Below are positions 11,346 to 23,241 of a stretch of 64,000 nt of DNA, in pieces. How positions within the stretch are numbered: the stretch's first letter is position 1; every line of letters begins with the position of its first letter. The stretch is from Tolypeutes matacus (lineage: Eukaryota > Chordata > Mammalia > Cingulata > Chlamyphoridae): assembly GCA_026826555.1 (NCBI GenBank), contig JAKSZT010054324.1, positions 7,019,581 to 7,083,580 of the forward strand, given 5' to 3'. Under the pieces are notes generated by a model that saw nothing but the letters and a program-made list of their open reading frames with translations, made no database searches and was not told the origin of the DNA. The position numbers and the translations under genes are program-made.

Positions 11346-11545
11346 GCCACAAATTCTGCAGGTATTTTGACTGTTATTCCATTAATCCATACAACTCTAT
11401 AAAAGAGATGATTTGCAAATGAAAATTATTAATGAAAGGATGGCCTTGCTGTCAAGAGCTGTCAATATGTGTATAGATGAGCCAGAGTCAAACTGAGATT
11501 TGCTGGCTCCAAGGACTGCTCATTCCACTATCCAATCTGCCTCCC
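11346..11545 (+). mobile_element. Probable MIR fossil
   Basis: A weak collinear match to the MIR 3' half: allele-like words for 'ccattaatccatacaactct', 'agccagagtcaaactgagatt' and 'ccactatccaatctgcct'. It is strongly diverged, so family and boundaries are approximate. Confidence 0.5.
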
Positions 11546-12829
11546 TTTGGTTATTTTCACTTAAAAAATCATTCCAAAGATATCAGAGAAGTCCTTAAGA
11601 GATAGAGGAGTCCATAGAGGTCTCCTAGATAACACCTTAGTTTACACATGAGAAAATTTGGACCCTCAGGGGATTAATAGCTTACTCCAAATAAAAAAAA
11701 ATTCATGGTGCCAGAAAAAGGAATTAAACTCAAGACTCTTGATTCATACTCATTATTTTCTTTTCTCTATCTACGACTAGTTTCCTTGCTGTCCTTTTGA
11801 AACCAGGTCTACCATATTTCACAGTCTAGAGTGTAACATTTTTATCATAGTTCACAGCACCCCTAGTCGAAACTGTTTGGTGGTTAGTTTACGCATTTGT
11901 TTTTTAAAATATAATTGCTATAAAATGGCTCACTTTATTTAAAAAAGTAATAGCTAACATGTAACAATGTACATGTTATAACAGCTGAAACCCCAGTCAA
12001 TATGGTGGAGTGAAAAGTATCAGGGCTCCATCCCTCCACAGAAGCTTTGAACAACCAGCATGAACTGGCAGAAACATCTTTCTAAAAGCTCCAGAAAACA
12101 GTTAAAAGATTGCAGTAACTGGGTGAGTGCTGAAACAAGAAAAAGCCACTTAAAAGTGGTAGACTCTCATGGCACATTGGCTGGTCCTTCTCACACCCCT
12201 CAGTGGGGAGCCAGCTCATGCTCCCTGTGTGGATCCTGGGTCCTGGTTCTGCAAAGAGCAGAATAAACCACATGCACAATTTGAGAACATGTATGTCTGG
12301 CACAATCTGTCTGGAGGTGGTCTAAGGGGACTGCTGTCCTAGAACACACCCTGCATGAAGAAGGCAGCTCACAGAGTTCTCCTACAGAATGCTGTAAGCA
12401 ATGGATTGTTGACATCCTACAGAACTTCCAGTGCAGTGCCCAGGACCATGAGGAAACTGTTTCCTAGGGAAGAGTGACATTCATAACTGTGTAAATGGAA
12501 AAGTTCCAAGGGCCACACATGCATGCTCAAGACAAGATACATGCACAGAAAGGATCAAGTCAGCCCCAACACTTTGATCTGGAGCTATTCTCTAAACTCA
12601 CTTTTATGGATAAGCTCAAAAGGAGAGCACTTGCACAGGTCAATCAGCATAGACTGGGAAAGGTGTTTTTCTTTTCAAATTTTTTTTCTGGTGTTAGCGC
12701 ATGCATTCAAGGAAAGCTCTGTCACTAGCTGGGTACAAGCATAAGAAACAGATGCTCTAAATTCCAGTGATAACACATTAAAACATCAAAATTTCCAGGT
12801 TTTAACAAAAGATTACAAAACATATACTG

Positions 12830-13815
12830 AAACAGGAAGCAATAGCCCAGGCAAAGGAGAAGATTAAAGCATTAGAAACCACTAATGAGAAGAATCATAT
12901 CTGGGACATTCCAGAAAAAGATTTTTAAAAACCTGTTCTAAATATGTTCAAAGAGCTAAAAGACTATATGACAAAGAACTAAAGGAAATCAGAAAAATGA
13001 CAGATGAACACAAAGAGAATAACAATAGATAGATGGTAAGTATAAAAAGGAAACAAACAGAGCTGAAGAACACTATAACAGAAATTAAAAATTCCTTAGA
13101 GTGGTTCAGCAGCAGATTGAAGCTGGCAGAAGAATGAATCAGAGAATTCAAAGATAGGAAAAATGAAATCATTCAGTCTGAGGAGCAGGAAAAAAAAAAT
13201 GGAGAGAAGTGAACAGAGCCTAGGAAACTGTGGGACACTATCAAGTATATGTACCAATAAATACACATTGAGGGAGTCTCAGGAAGGAAGGAAGGAAGGA
13301 AGGGAGGGAGGAAGGAAGGGAGGGAAGGGCCAGAGAGCCCAGAAATTTTGTTTTCAGCAAAGAAAAAATGGCTGAAAACCTCTCAAATTTAACAAAAGAC
13401 ATTAATATACACATGAAAGACACTCAAGGAACTCCAAACAGGATAAACACAAAAATACCCCCCTGCAGCATATTATAACCTAAATTTCAAGTGCCAAAGA
13501 TAAAGCGAGAATTCTGAAAGCTGCAAGAGAGAAGCAACATGTCACATACAAAGGAACCTCGATAAGATTAAGTGCTGATTTCTCATCAGAAATCATGGAG
13601 CCAAGGAGGCAGTGTTGGAAGACATATTTAAAGTGCTGAGAGCAAAACATTGCCAACCAATATTTTTCTCTCCAGCAAAACTCTCTTTCAAAAATGAGGG
13701 GGAGATTAAGACATTACCAGAATTTTTTAAAAAGCTGAGGGAATTCATCACCCTTAGACCGACCCTACAAGAGATGCTAAAGAGAGTTCTGCAGGTTGAA
13801 AGAAAAGGACAATAG
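12830..13815 (+). pseudogene. HAL1 ORF1 protein remnant
   Basis: This encodes a decayed L1-type ORF1 RNA-binding protein. A charged coiled-coil region (about 12900-13200, with the motif 'ELKNTITEIKN'-like heptads) is followed by an RRM-like part and the C-terminal domain. The last 67 codons (13612-13815) are open and contain 'LSFKNEGEIKT', the hallmark segment of that domain. Stops and frameshifts break the rest, and a GGAA repeat (13284-13330) sits in the middle. It cannot make a full protein. Confidence 0.75.
13284..13330 (+). repeat. (GGAA)n / (GGGA)n microsatellite
   Basis: A purine-only run built from 'ggaa' units that changes to 'ggga'. It lies within the ORF1 remnant, replacing A-rich coding sequence, so it grew after insertion. 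Confidence 0.9.
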
Positions 13816-14999
13816 ATAATCAAAGCTGCATTAAGATATAAAGACCTCTGGTGAGAGAAATGACATGGGTAAATAGGAATATCTGTACTTCTGTATTTTA
13901 AGCACGTAACTCCATTTTTTCCTTCCTATAGGACTTAAAAGGAAAAAGCATAAATGGAATGACAAATCACCTTCAGACTCATAATATATAAACATGTAAT
14001 TTATGACAAGAATTACATGAAGGTAGGAGCATAGAGGCATAGGAATATAGTTTAGGTATGCTATTGAAATCAAGTTTTCTCAAAGAATATGGATTGTTAT
14101 AAATTGAGGATGTTAAATTTAAGCCCCAAGATAACCACAGAGAAAATATTAGAGGATATGCATACTCATAGAGACAGAAAGTAGAGTACAAGTTACCATG
14201 GGTAAGGGCCAGAGGCAATGAGGAGTTGATGCAAAATGAGCATAGGGTTTCTGTTTATAGAATGTAGGGAAAGTTATAGTAGTGGATAGGGGTGAGTATA
14301 CTGCAATATTGTAAATTATTCCCACTGACTGGTATGTTTGGGAAGGGTTGGGATGGGAAGATTTATGTTGTATATACTTCCACAATTAAAAATAAAAGAA
14401 AGAGAAACTAAAGAGATAATGACAAGTATATTATACTGTTAAATGTATTATACAGTATTCATTAATGTATGAATGTAAACATTAATCTAAAATGGACAAG
14501 AAAGCCTCATTAAGGAAATAATTGGAGTAGAAGAAAAAATTGGAATATAGAATATGAGCTTCATAGCAATGTGAAATTTCTTGAACTTGATAACTGTACT
14601 TAAGGTGATTACATAAGTAAATATCCTTGTTCATAGGAAATGTAAATGGAAGAATTATCTGTTTAAGAAGTGTGACGTGTACAACCTGCTCTCAAATATT
14701 CAAATAAGAAATTATATAGATTGATAGATAAAATGATATGGTAATGGTAGAAAAATGTTAAAATTTGTGGATTTAATTATCTGAGGCGGGTGGAGGTGTA
14801 TTGGCATTCTCTTTATGGGTTTGTATTATTTTTACAACTGTCCTGTAAGTGTTAAATTATTTCAAAATAAAATGTTTTAAATAAACAGCTCTCAGTATTG
14901 TACGTGTAAGAGTCTATCCAACATTGTAGTGGCTAGAGCAGGGTATAAAATGTTATTCCCTCTGTCTAAATGTGACCACACTCTGAAACTTAACATCCT

Positions 15000-15290
15000 T
15001 CAAAATGCTCTTTGTGCATAATTTCTTCCAGAAGCATTTGTTGAGAACACATCTATGATAGCTCTCCCCAAAATTAATTACTTTCCCCACTGTTTACTTA
15101 AACATTGTGTACATAATTCTATTACTCTACTTATTGAACTACATTTCAATTTGCTTTTTCTATGCTCATCCCATTGTTAGAATGCAGACATTGAGTGTAT
15201 TTTATTCATCTCTGTATACTTAGAACCTAACACATCTATTTGGGCAAATAAATGCCCAATAGATGTGTGTTGAGTTGAGGTGAATTGAAT
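15000..15290 (-). mobile_element. L2 LINE fossil, antisense
   Basis: On the plus strand the order 'ctactctacttattgaac', 'gaatgcagacattgag', 'ttcatctctgtatacttag' and finally 'caatagatgtgtgttgag' follows the antisense 3' end of L2 LINEs, which ends in 'caataaatgtttgttgaatg'. Strongly diverged. The left boundary is approximate. Confidence 0.6.
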
Positions 15291-15299
15291 TGAACTAAT

Positions 15300-15783
15300 T
15301 TGAATTAAACTAAACCGAACTTATTAAATTTGATTGGCAGCTGTTATGGTAAATAATCAGGTTACATCATCAAAACCCTAGTTACTTAAAGTCTTTGCTG
15401 AATTACCATAACACTTAAAGTTTTTAGAACTATTTATCAACAAAGTTTTTTTTGACTGATTCATATTCACAAGGTCAGGAACTCATGGATGAATAGCAGG
15501 ATAGGATAAGAGGCACTGATCAAAGAGGGTTATCATTCAGCTGCAAGTTGGTTTACTCAGGACAGAACTTAAGGTTTCTTCATGCTTTGGACTGTAACTT
15601 TAGCTGGATTACAATAAGCACTAGAAGCAGAGTGAGGTACAGAAACAGAAAGTTAGACATGCCACACATCTAAATATAACTTAAGAGAGAAAATCTAAGT
15701 TTCCAAAGAAATCAATGTTGAGGAACTCTTTACTTTGGTCCCTCACTGGATATACTATAAAACATTCTTACCAAACATCTCAA
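15300..15783. other. Unclassified sequence
   Basis: A short AT-rich stretch made of simple 'ttgaattgaact'-like steps at its left, then ordinary non-repetitive DNA. No gene seen. Confidence 0.4.
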
Positions 15784-15996
15784 GAAATTATTCCAAAATC
15801 TGTTTTAATACATTTTAAATATTTCTATTTCAAACTATAATACCTTTAAAAGAAGTATTTTATGGTTTAAATATATAAGTATTTTGGCTAAGCCATGAAA
15901 TTATTCTAAAACATTTAAAATATTTCTATTTCAAACTGTAATACCTTCAAAACATGCATTTTATGGTTAAAATATGTATGTACTTTGGCTAGACGA
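15784..15996 (+). repeat. Imperfect tandem duplication, units of 113 and 100 bp
   Basis: The block starting 'gaaattattccaaaatc' at 15784 is repeated from 15897 ('gaaattattctaaaac'). The copies stay collinear through 'atatttctatttcaaact' and 'ttttatggtt' to 'ttggcta'. The second copy has lost about 13 bases. Scattered mismatches show that it is not recent. Confidence 0.85.
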
Positions 15997-16923
15997 TAGG
16001 CTAATTTTATAAATTTTTTATTGTTACTAAGGTCAAACTATGTTGCAATGAGGACTCATTCTACATACATGCAAAGCAAATGCCTCATGGAGAGATGTCA
16101 GAGTAACATTTCATAAAGGAATAAAACATATAATCAAACATAATAAAGTAGAGAGGAACAATACAATTAGATAAAATATAAACCTTGGGTTTTGAATATT
16201 TACACTATAAAGTTAGTGATAGAGATGATTTCTTTTCTTTGGCTGTAGCAGAAGAAATGCACTTTTAGAATATCAAAGGCTAGAAAGACAAATTCATGTC
16301 CTGTCTTTACCAGCTTTATATTCTAATAACTACGAGAGTAATGGAGGATTGATAGCTGTGGTAGAGTAAGCACCCTGTAAATGAGAAACGGCTGTCCAGC
16401 AAAAGTAAACTTCCAGTAACATGAATCATATATACTCCAAACTTTATCTATCATATATGAGTATTTTGATAGAGAATGTACATTTCACCTTTATTTCAAA
16501 TGTGATTTGGATAAAGCAGGGGAATATCTCAGTAAGTCTCAATATAATACCAAAATAACCAAGTTGTAGTTTATAACAGTAAAAATTTCTGACAGCTGCA
16601 TAGATAGTACCTAGATACATTATTGTAAAACATGCTGTTTAGATATAAACTTTAAAAATAGTAATAATGAGTCGTAAAAAATAGCTACCTTTTTGTATTT
16701 TAAATACTATCTTTCAGTTGCAGCCACTTCTATTTCTTAAATCTGACTGTGGGAACCATGTGAGCATAAGATGATGATGCACAGTTCCTGATATTAGTAC
16801 AAGTTATTTTCAGAGTCAAATTCCAGGAGATAATAAATCTCTTAATGTGACTATGCAGTCTCAACATTAAAATGATATACATGCCATATTTTTTCAGTGC
16901 TTTTATTTGGGAGGGAAAAAAAG
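15997..16923. other. Unclassified AT-rich sequence
   Basis: No gene or repeat family recognised. Confidence 0.4.
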
Positions 16924-16932
16924 AATCCAGCA

Positions 16933-17331
16933 TGGGAGCATATGTGGCTCAAGTAGTTGAGCACCCACCTCCCAGGTTCAGTTCCCCATGCCTCCTAAGG
17001 AAAACAAATAAACAACAAGCAGACAATGAGCAAAAACAATGAGCAGACAACGAACAAGGAATAGATGTGGCTCAAGCAGTTGAATGCCGCCCTCCCACAT
17101 GTGAGGTCCTGGGTTTGGTTCCCAGTGCCTCCTAAAGGAAAACAAACAATGAGCAAAAACAATGAGCTGACAATGAACAAAGCAAATGCGCAAACAATGA
17201 GCAAATAATGAGCAGACAGACAAGGGAGCCAACTCAGGGGAGCCAATGTGTCTCAGTTTTGTTGAGCACCAGTGTCCTGCATATGAGGTCCTGGGTTCAA
17301 TCCCCAGTCCCAGTACCTGAAAAAAAAAAAA
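16933..17331 (+). mobile_element. Trimeric tRNA-derived SINE (DAS type)
   Basis: Three tRNA-like units in tandem start near 16933, 17055 and 17238. Each has 'tgtggctca' (third: 'tgtgtctca') and a B-box-like 'gggttcaatcccc' or 'gggtttggttccc'. The first two are followed by spacers made of repeated 'acaatgagc' words. A 9-base direct repeat 'aatccagca' at 16924-16932 and 17332-17340 bounds the whole trimer, so it inserted as one piece. The first unit has lost bases between its A and B boxes. Poly(A) tail at 17320-17333. Confidence 0.9.
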
Positions 17332-17340
17332 AATCCAGCA

Positions 17341-18284
17341 AACTCTGACACTGCTTATGCCTAAAAAATTGCCAAAGTCCTTTGAAACATCTGTTAAGAA
17401 GAAAAATGTGAAAGTCTAATTCATAATGTTTAATAATTTAATTTTTGAAGAAAAAAACAGGAAATATTGAATGTGATTTTGACTATGAAAATATGCAAAT
17501 AGTAGGCCAATATACTAAATTTGAAAATAAAAATTGTTTCGTTTGAAATGAAGGACTGTGGCAAGGGATGAGGGAAAATGTGACTTGAAATACAGATTTG
17601 GAAAGACATCACATATCTATCATGCAGAGGTGATAGTTGAATGTATTAGTGAGGATGAGAATATCATGAGTGAGATCTGATCAAAATGGCCTTTGCTACC
17701 CTAACCAAGGAAGAGTGAGAAACAAAGCACATGGCTCAATAATGTAATACATAGCCGCTATTTTTCACAATGGCAGGAGGCAGAAAAGAGCTTCATTAAG
17801 CAGCTGATTTTCCTTCATCTCTATTGAGTCAAAATGCTGGGCTGGTTCCCAATTTGATTATTATTTTTAAATATCCTTTCAGCTACCTTAGGCTCCTAAG
17901 TCACAAAAAGGGTGCACAAAACTCAGACATGCAAAGAAATGTTGTGATAATCTAAAGACAAAGGGCTTAGCTTTGTGCTAGAAAACTTGTGTTTCAGGCA
18001 AACCATGATAATTGTGTTACTTTCAATTCTCACTTCCCATATAACTAATATTGAGAATTTATTCTCTCTTTGTAAACCTACAACCCTTTTCAAAGGAATG
18101 ACTATAGATTTAAATAGTATTACTTTTATCTTTTTTTTTCCTTATAAGTATTCCATCTTAAACATGTCCCCAAAACTATAATTAAACATGCAGTTTTATA
18201 TTTCTTAACAATGCAAAAGGTACCAGTATTCTCTCTTGATGTATTATAAATGTTACACTCTCTTCTTTCTTTATTCATCACTGA
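17341..18284. other. Unclassified sequence
   Basis: No gene or repeat family recognised over this stretch. Ordinary AT-rich DNA. Confidence 0.4.
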
Positions 18285-18639
18285 TGAAAATGGAGTCAAG
18301 ATGAGTACAATCACAGAAATCATGAAATAGGGAGCCCCCAGAATTTTTCCCTCCACTGAAACAACCATAAATCTATCAAAACGACAGAATCAATTTTATG
18401 GAACTCTGGAATCTAATAACAATTTTACAGCAATCAAGGGAGAGCTTAAAGAAGAAATAGACTGCTAAAATTTGGGGTTAAGGAAATTTCTGTCAGATTT
18501 CTGACTGATGTCTGAGATAATGGAACAGAGAACTAAGTAACCATGCATGACAAAGACTACAGTCTATGCAAAAAAAAAAAAAAAATAGTTCTGAAAGTCA
18601 CTAATCAAACCAATGACTGCAGACCTCAATAATCAACAA

Positions 18640-19335
18640 AAGCAACCCATTCTGGAGATGAAAGTTACAATAGCTGAAGAGAAAATTCTCTAAAGGGGTT
18701 AAACAACAGATTTAAGCAGGCAGAAAAAAGATTCAGCAATCTTGAAGACAGGACAATTGAAATTATTCAGTCTAAGGAGCAGGAAAAAAAAAGATTTTAG
18801 AAAACTGAACAGAGCCCAAGGAACCTGTGGGATGAAAATCAAGCATACCAACTTTGGTATTATGAAAGTCTCAGAAGAGTAGAGATAGAAAATGGAAGAA
18901 AGAATATCTAAAGAAATTTTTAAAAAGCAATTACCAAATACATCCAAAATTTGATGAAAGACATGAATCTACACATCCAAGAATCTCTGAGTAGGATAAA
19001 CTCAAAGATATCCACACTAAGACACCTTATATTCAAAATGATAAAAGCCAAATAAAAAGAGAGAATCTTTAAAGAAGCAAAAGAAAAGTCACTCATCATG
19101 TACAAGGGATCCTCAATCAGATGAACAGCTAAGTACTCATTAGAAACCATGGGAGCCAGAAGGCAGTGGGGTGACATATTTAAACTGCAGAAAGAAAACT
19201 GTCAACCAAAAAGATCAACAAAAATATCTTTCAAAAATGAGGGAGGAATTAAGACATTCCTAGAAAAACAAAAGCTGAGGATGTTTGTCACTAGTAGACT
19301 TACCTTCTGTACAAACATGCCAAAGGGTTTACTTT
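18640..19335 (+). pseudogene. L1/HAL1 ORF1 protein remnant
   Basis: A decayed nucleic-acid-binding ORF1 protein. The charged helical part (about 18650-18790) has 'cagtctaaggagcagg', the same words as the HAL1 at 11987. It is followed by the C-terminal domain with 'RRQWGDIFKLQKE' and 'ISFKNEGGIKTF', then 'TSRLTF'. Several frameshifts are present, and the longest open piece is 62 codons (19149-19337). Confidence 0.75.
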
Positions 19336-19384
19336 AGGCTGAAATGAAAGGATATACAAATGAAAGAATAAAGGAGTACACACA

Positions 19385-19500
19385 CACACACATAATGGAA
19401 TACTAATCAGCCATTAAAAGGAATGTAGTACTGATCCACTGATCCATGTTACAATGTGGATGAACCTAGAAAACATAATGCTAAATGATAGAAGCCAGAC
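19385..19500 (+). pseudogene. L1 ORF2 C-terminal remnant
   Basis: A short segment reading through 'aatggaatactaatcagcc' corresponds to the 'MEYYSA' stretch near the end of L1 ORF2. It is followed by 'gatccatgttacaatgtgga', the usual continuation. It is joined directly to ORF1. No catalytic part is present. Confidence 0.7.
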
Positions 19501-19799
19501 ACAAATGGTCACATATTGTATGATTCTGACTCTGTTTATATGAAATATCCGGAAAAGGTAAATCCATAGAGACAGAAAGCAGGTGGGTCATGCAGGACAC
19601 TGGGAGAGGGAAGAAAGGAGTAAATGCTTAATGAGTATATGGGTTTATTTTGGAGTGATGAAAAATTTGGGAACCAGATAGAGGCAGTGGTTGCACAACT
19701 TTGTGAATATGCTAAATGTCACTGAATTTTTGTTGTGTGAAACTCATCTCAACAAAAAATATATTTTAAGTGAACCAGACACCATTTTACCTTCCTGTT

Positions 19800-19935
19800 G
19801 TTATAAATTTCAGTTTATTCAATCATTTGACAAATATTGTTGACTAATTATTGCTAGACAATGCTCTAGATGTACAAAAAAGATTGGCAGTGCCACTGTC
19901 CTTCTGGGATTTACATTCAGCCAATACATATTTTT
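19800..19935 (+). mobile_element. L2 LINE fossil
   Basis: Collinear with the L2 3' region: 'attcaatcatttgacaaata', 'caatgctctagatgtaca' and 'ccttctgggatttacattc'. Short and diverged. Confidence 0.6.
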
Positions 19936-20234
19936 CCAAATGGCAGTGTATTGTGATAAAAATAACAGAATAAAACAAAAAAGAAGGGGAAGAAAGGAAA
20001 AGACAAAGTTTACTGTTTTTCTATACATATTAAGGGGAAAAATATAGTCTTTAAAATTTTGCTGTTGTTTCAGATTATTTTGTTCAGTTTAGCACCAGCA
20101 TGTGATTATATTTCTTTAATCAAATATACTTGGGTAGAAAAATGTCAACATGACCCTGAGAAATATGAGCAGATTAGACCACAATAGAGCATATCTCACA
20201 CCAAAGTGTCATTGAAAATATTAATCCAGTCCTT

Positions 20235-20345
20235 CTACCAACAAATACACTGAATAACTTCTATGTTTCAGGCACTGGAGATTCAGCAGTGAGGAGTATC
20301 TCTGTCATTTTAGTGCCCAAGACTTGGTGGTTTAGCTCACAAGAT
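20235..20345 (+). mobile_element. Possible L2 fossil
   Basis: 'caacaaatacactgaataac', then 'caggcactggagattcagca', follow the L2 order. Weak, and boundaries are uncertain. Confidence 0.45.
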
Positions 20346-20349
20346 TCAG

Positions 20350-21640
20350 TCACTGCCCTCTCTGTAGAGAGTACCTTTAGAAGGCTAGTAGAACCTGCCA
20401 TGACCAACAGCCTCCCTAAGTCACTTCACTTTCAATTCCCATAGTTCTCAATGCCCCAGAAACAACAGAATCATAGAACATTAGAGTTGGAAGGTATGTT
20501 GGAGATCATCTACTCTAACACCTTTTATTTATAGACCCAGGGTATATAATTGTATTATGATAATAACAAGACATTGGAAAAATATTCCATGTGTATATAT
20601 GTATACATGTGCCAGAGAGATATGTAAAGAATGTGGCTGTTAGAAAAGATATAGACTCCACTTTCTTAAACAACATTTTCTTCATTTTTACCAGTAATAA
20701 ACCTGACATCTAGCTCTTCAAAGCATTTCTCACTTATCACTAAATTCTGCTTTGAGCTCTAAGATTTGCAAGCATTGAAAACCCTGCAAACTTTTAAAAT
20801 CTCATGATGTCCTATCCATAAATTAATTAAGATAACTCATTTTCTCCCATATTTCCTATAATCCAGAAAGTGAGAACCAAATACAATTTTTAAAACTCAG
20901 TAAAAAACATTTTGACTTTCTCCTTAATGATTGCCTATTTTTGATTCTCTGAAAAATGCAAGGCAAACTTCCAAAGCAGACAAGTTAATCTTATATCCTG
21001 ACTCCATTTAAAATAACTCAATCATTTTCATTTACACAAAGATAGTGAGAAGCCCCACATTTAGTCTCAAACAACATGAAGTTATCAGCATATGAGGGAA
21101 TCATATACTCCTAGTCATTAATCTTAATTTCAGAAATTACATTTGGAGATTTAATTCTCTCTTCCTATGTCTGGACAAGCTAAAACCAGTAATGAGGAAT
21201 AATCTTTTCAGCTTTAATTGCATTTACTACTATGATTTCATAAAAAGGATAACTCTAGTCACTATTTGCAAAAGAAAAAAAAAGATTAGAGATAATCCTC
21301 ATTATCACATTATATTTGCAAGTAACCTCAATAACCAGGCTTCCATCAGAGACATAAAAGAAACATAAAGTATAGTTTCTATCCTTGAGAAAAATCATCA
21401 TATTCATCAAGAAATTATTGGTCATCTGCAATAAATACAAAGGAGTGCAATGCACAGTATTTCCCCTTAAACAGCTTCTCTTTAAAGAAGGAAGGTATTG
21501 CTTATAAGGATAATAAAGTATATCATGGTAACAAGAGAAGCTGTTGGCTTCTATATTGGTAAGCCTCTGCCATAAGGAGACAGAACAACTGGGAAGGAAG
21601 GGAAAGAGCATTTCTGATTACCAATTATGTAAGTTTCTTT
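20350..21640. other. Unclassified sequence
   Basis: No gene recognised. A 118-codon minus-strand frame (21255-21611) has no domain, no conserved motif and no splice context, so I treat it as chance. A small segment near 20470-20540 ('agagttggaaggtatgttgg') may be an old SINE scrap. Confidence 0.4.
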
Positions 21641-21644
21641 GGTA

Positions 21645-21775
21645 CATACTACATATGCCATCGTGTGTAAACTATATGGAACTCACAACTCCACCAGCTA
21701 TCCCCATTTTATAAATAAGGAAACTGAAGCTCAGACAGGGGCAAAATATCCCTATGTGATGTAGTGAGAAAATGA
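21645..21775 (+). mobile_element. MIR SINE fossil
   Basis: Contains 'ccccattttataaataagga' followed by 'aactgaagctcagacagg', the core of the MIR 3' half. Confidence 0.7.
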
Positions 21776-22041
21776 TGGGTCATCTTAAGAATTTAAGTTT
21801 GTCATCAATGTATACATACCTGCCACTAGTGCATTTCCCCCTGGGAAAATGAGGTATTAATTGTTTGTTCTTGGACACCTCATTCAACTTTCTTATCGAT
21901 AAAATGAGAAATGTCTTTATCCTCTAGGTTTTCATAATTTCCTATTGGATGTTTTTCCTTATAATAAAAGTAATACAACCCAATAAATACACTTTGGAAA
22001 TTAGGAAACAACAGAGAAAGAATTAAATGCAATTCACCACT

Positions 22042-22494
22042 TGTGGTGGTTTTGAGAATGTACCCCAGAAAAGGGTGTGAACCCATTGTAAATAAGACCT
22101 TCTGATGAGGTTACTTCAGGTAAGGTATGGCACAACTCAATAAAGATGAGTTTTATTCCTATTACTGGAGTCCTTTGTAAGCAGAATTAAATTCAGACAA
22201 AAGGGGTAGAAAGTCACAGGAGCAGTCAAAAGCTGAAAGTCAGTGGAACCCAAAAGAGAAGGGAAAAGTCAAGACAGACCACCATGTGCATTGCAAGAAT
22301 GTGACAGAAGAGCCAAGATCAAGGATCGCCAGCAGCCAGCCCCAGAATGGTACAGTCTTCTGAAAGAAAGCATCACCTTGACGATGCCTTGATTTTGGAC
22401 TTCTCCTAACCTCAAAACCATGAACCAATAAATTCCCATTGTTTAAGACAACTCATTGCATAGTATTCGCTTTGGCAGCCAGGAAACTAAAATA
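22042..22494 (+). mobile_element. Solo LTR, MaLR-like
   Basis: Begins with TG ('tgtggtggttttgagaat') and contains the block 'catcaccttgacgatgcct' and 'tgattttggacttctcc', followed by 'aataaattcccattgtttaa' and 'tttggcagccaggaaacta'. This layout, with a polyadenylation signal shortly before the end, is typical of MaLR (MLT-type) LTRs of the ERVL group. The expected terminal CA is not clear, and no exact 5-bp target repeat remains. No internal retroviral genes accompany it, so it is a solo LTR. Confidence 0.7.
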
Positions 22495-22754
22495 CTGCTC
22501 TAATAGAAGCACTACAAATCTTTTGAAAAATTCCCTTTTCTTTTTCTACCCTAATGAAAGGAGGATTGAGTTTCCTACTCTCCTCACTTACTTTTGGAGA
22601 AAAGCACATAGCTATATCATTGTGGGACTTGGACCATGTAACAAAATAGAAACAGAAAAGAGAGAGAGATAACACTTATCTTCTTTAGTATATGAACGGT
22701 TTGTTTGTCTGATGGATGTTTGTCCATGAGACAGGACTAAGGAGTGTCATTTAC

Positions 22755-22800
22755 ACAAACCACACAAACACACACACAGAAGCCAGTTTTTTTTTTTTTG
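22755..22800 (+). repeat. (CA)n-like run followed by T run
   Basis: A short 'cacacaaacacacacaca' stretch and then a 13-base T run. Simple sequence only. Confidence 0.7.
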
Positions 22801-23216
22801 AGAAACAAATTGAATGGGATCTAAGACCAGAGACAAGAGGGAAGAGAAGCTGAACCTTAGAGAAATAGCCAAAGGGTAAAGACGAAGGAATATTAAAGGA
22901 GGGGAAGTAGAGAGCAGGCCCAGACAGAAGAGACTCCTTGATTTCCATCATTATGGACTCATAATGGACCTAAAAGTGAATTGAGAGGAAAACCAAAGAA
23001 GAGTATTTCACAATCCTCTGGGTATTGTATGTGCATTCAATCATCTAAGACATTCCAGTAATGAACTGTATATCCTTCAAAAAATTAAGGACATAGAAAA
23101 GTGGTTACATAAAGTATGTTGGACATATTTATCCAACATATTGATTATATTTAACCCAATGGCATATATACAAATTTGTGACCTGCCTCTGTTTTTATCA
23201 CTTAGTTACACAGTGA

Positions 23217-23241
23217 TTTTTTTTTTTTTTTTTTTTTTTTT
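23217..23241 (+). repeat. Poly(T) run, 23 bases or more
   Basis: An uninterrupted T run. It may be the tail of a minus-strand retroelement whose body (about 23242-23424) I could not identify. Confidence 0.75.

Larger units (their letters stand above)
11987..14883 (+). mobile_element. Half-L1 (HAL1-type) element, nearly complete
   Basis: A 2.9-kb unit with an L1-like 5'UTR, a decayed ORF1 and an L1-like 3'UTR ending in 'aaaataaaatgttttaaata', with no ORF2. The 5' segment (about 11990-12130) matches the 5' end of the minus-strand L1 at about 42170-42292 and that of the other half-L1 at 48892. The 3'UTR holds words such as 'tagagacagaaagtagag', typical of L1 tails. A 7-base flanking repeat 'aacagct' (11980-11986 and 14884-14890) is weak support for the target duplication. 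HAL1 elements are known L1 derivatives that keep only ORF1 and borrow L1's reverse transcriptase. Confidence 0.8.
18285..19772 (+). mobile_element. Older half-L1-like element with ORF2 tail
   Basis: A diverged element. It has a 5' region, an ORF1 remnant, and then, without any endonuclease or reverse transcriptase part, the last section of L1 ORF2 and a 3'UTR. The joint lies near 19375, just before 'cacacacacacataatgg'. The 3' end holds 'catagagacagaaagcagg' and 'ggttgcacaactttgtgaa', both standard in L1M tails. This is either an internally deleted L1 or a HAL1 type whose joint lies inside ORF2. Confidence 0.7.

Noticed and set aside
16980..17246. CRISPR-like array suggested by regularly repeated 'acaatgagc' words
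   Set aside because: The words are SINE spacer repeats without distinct spacers, in a mammalian genome.
21255..21611. 118-codon minus-strand frame
   Set aside because: No recognisable domain or homologous pattern; composition like non-coding AT-rich DNA.
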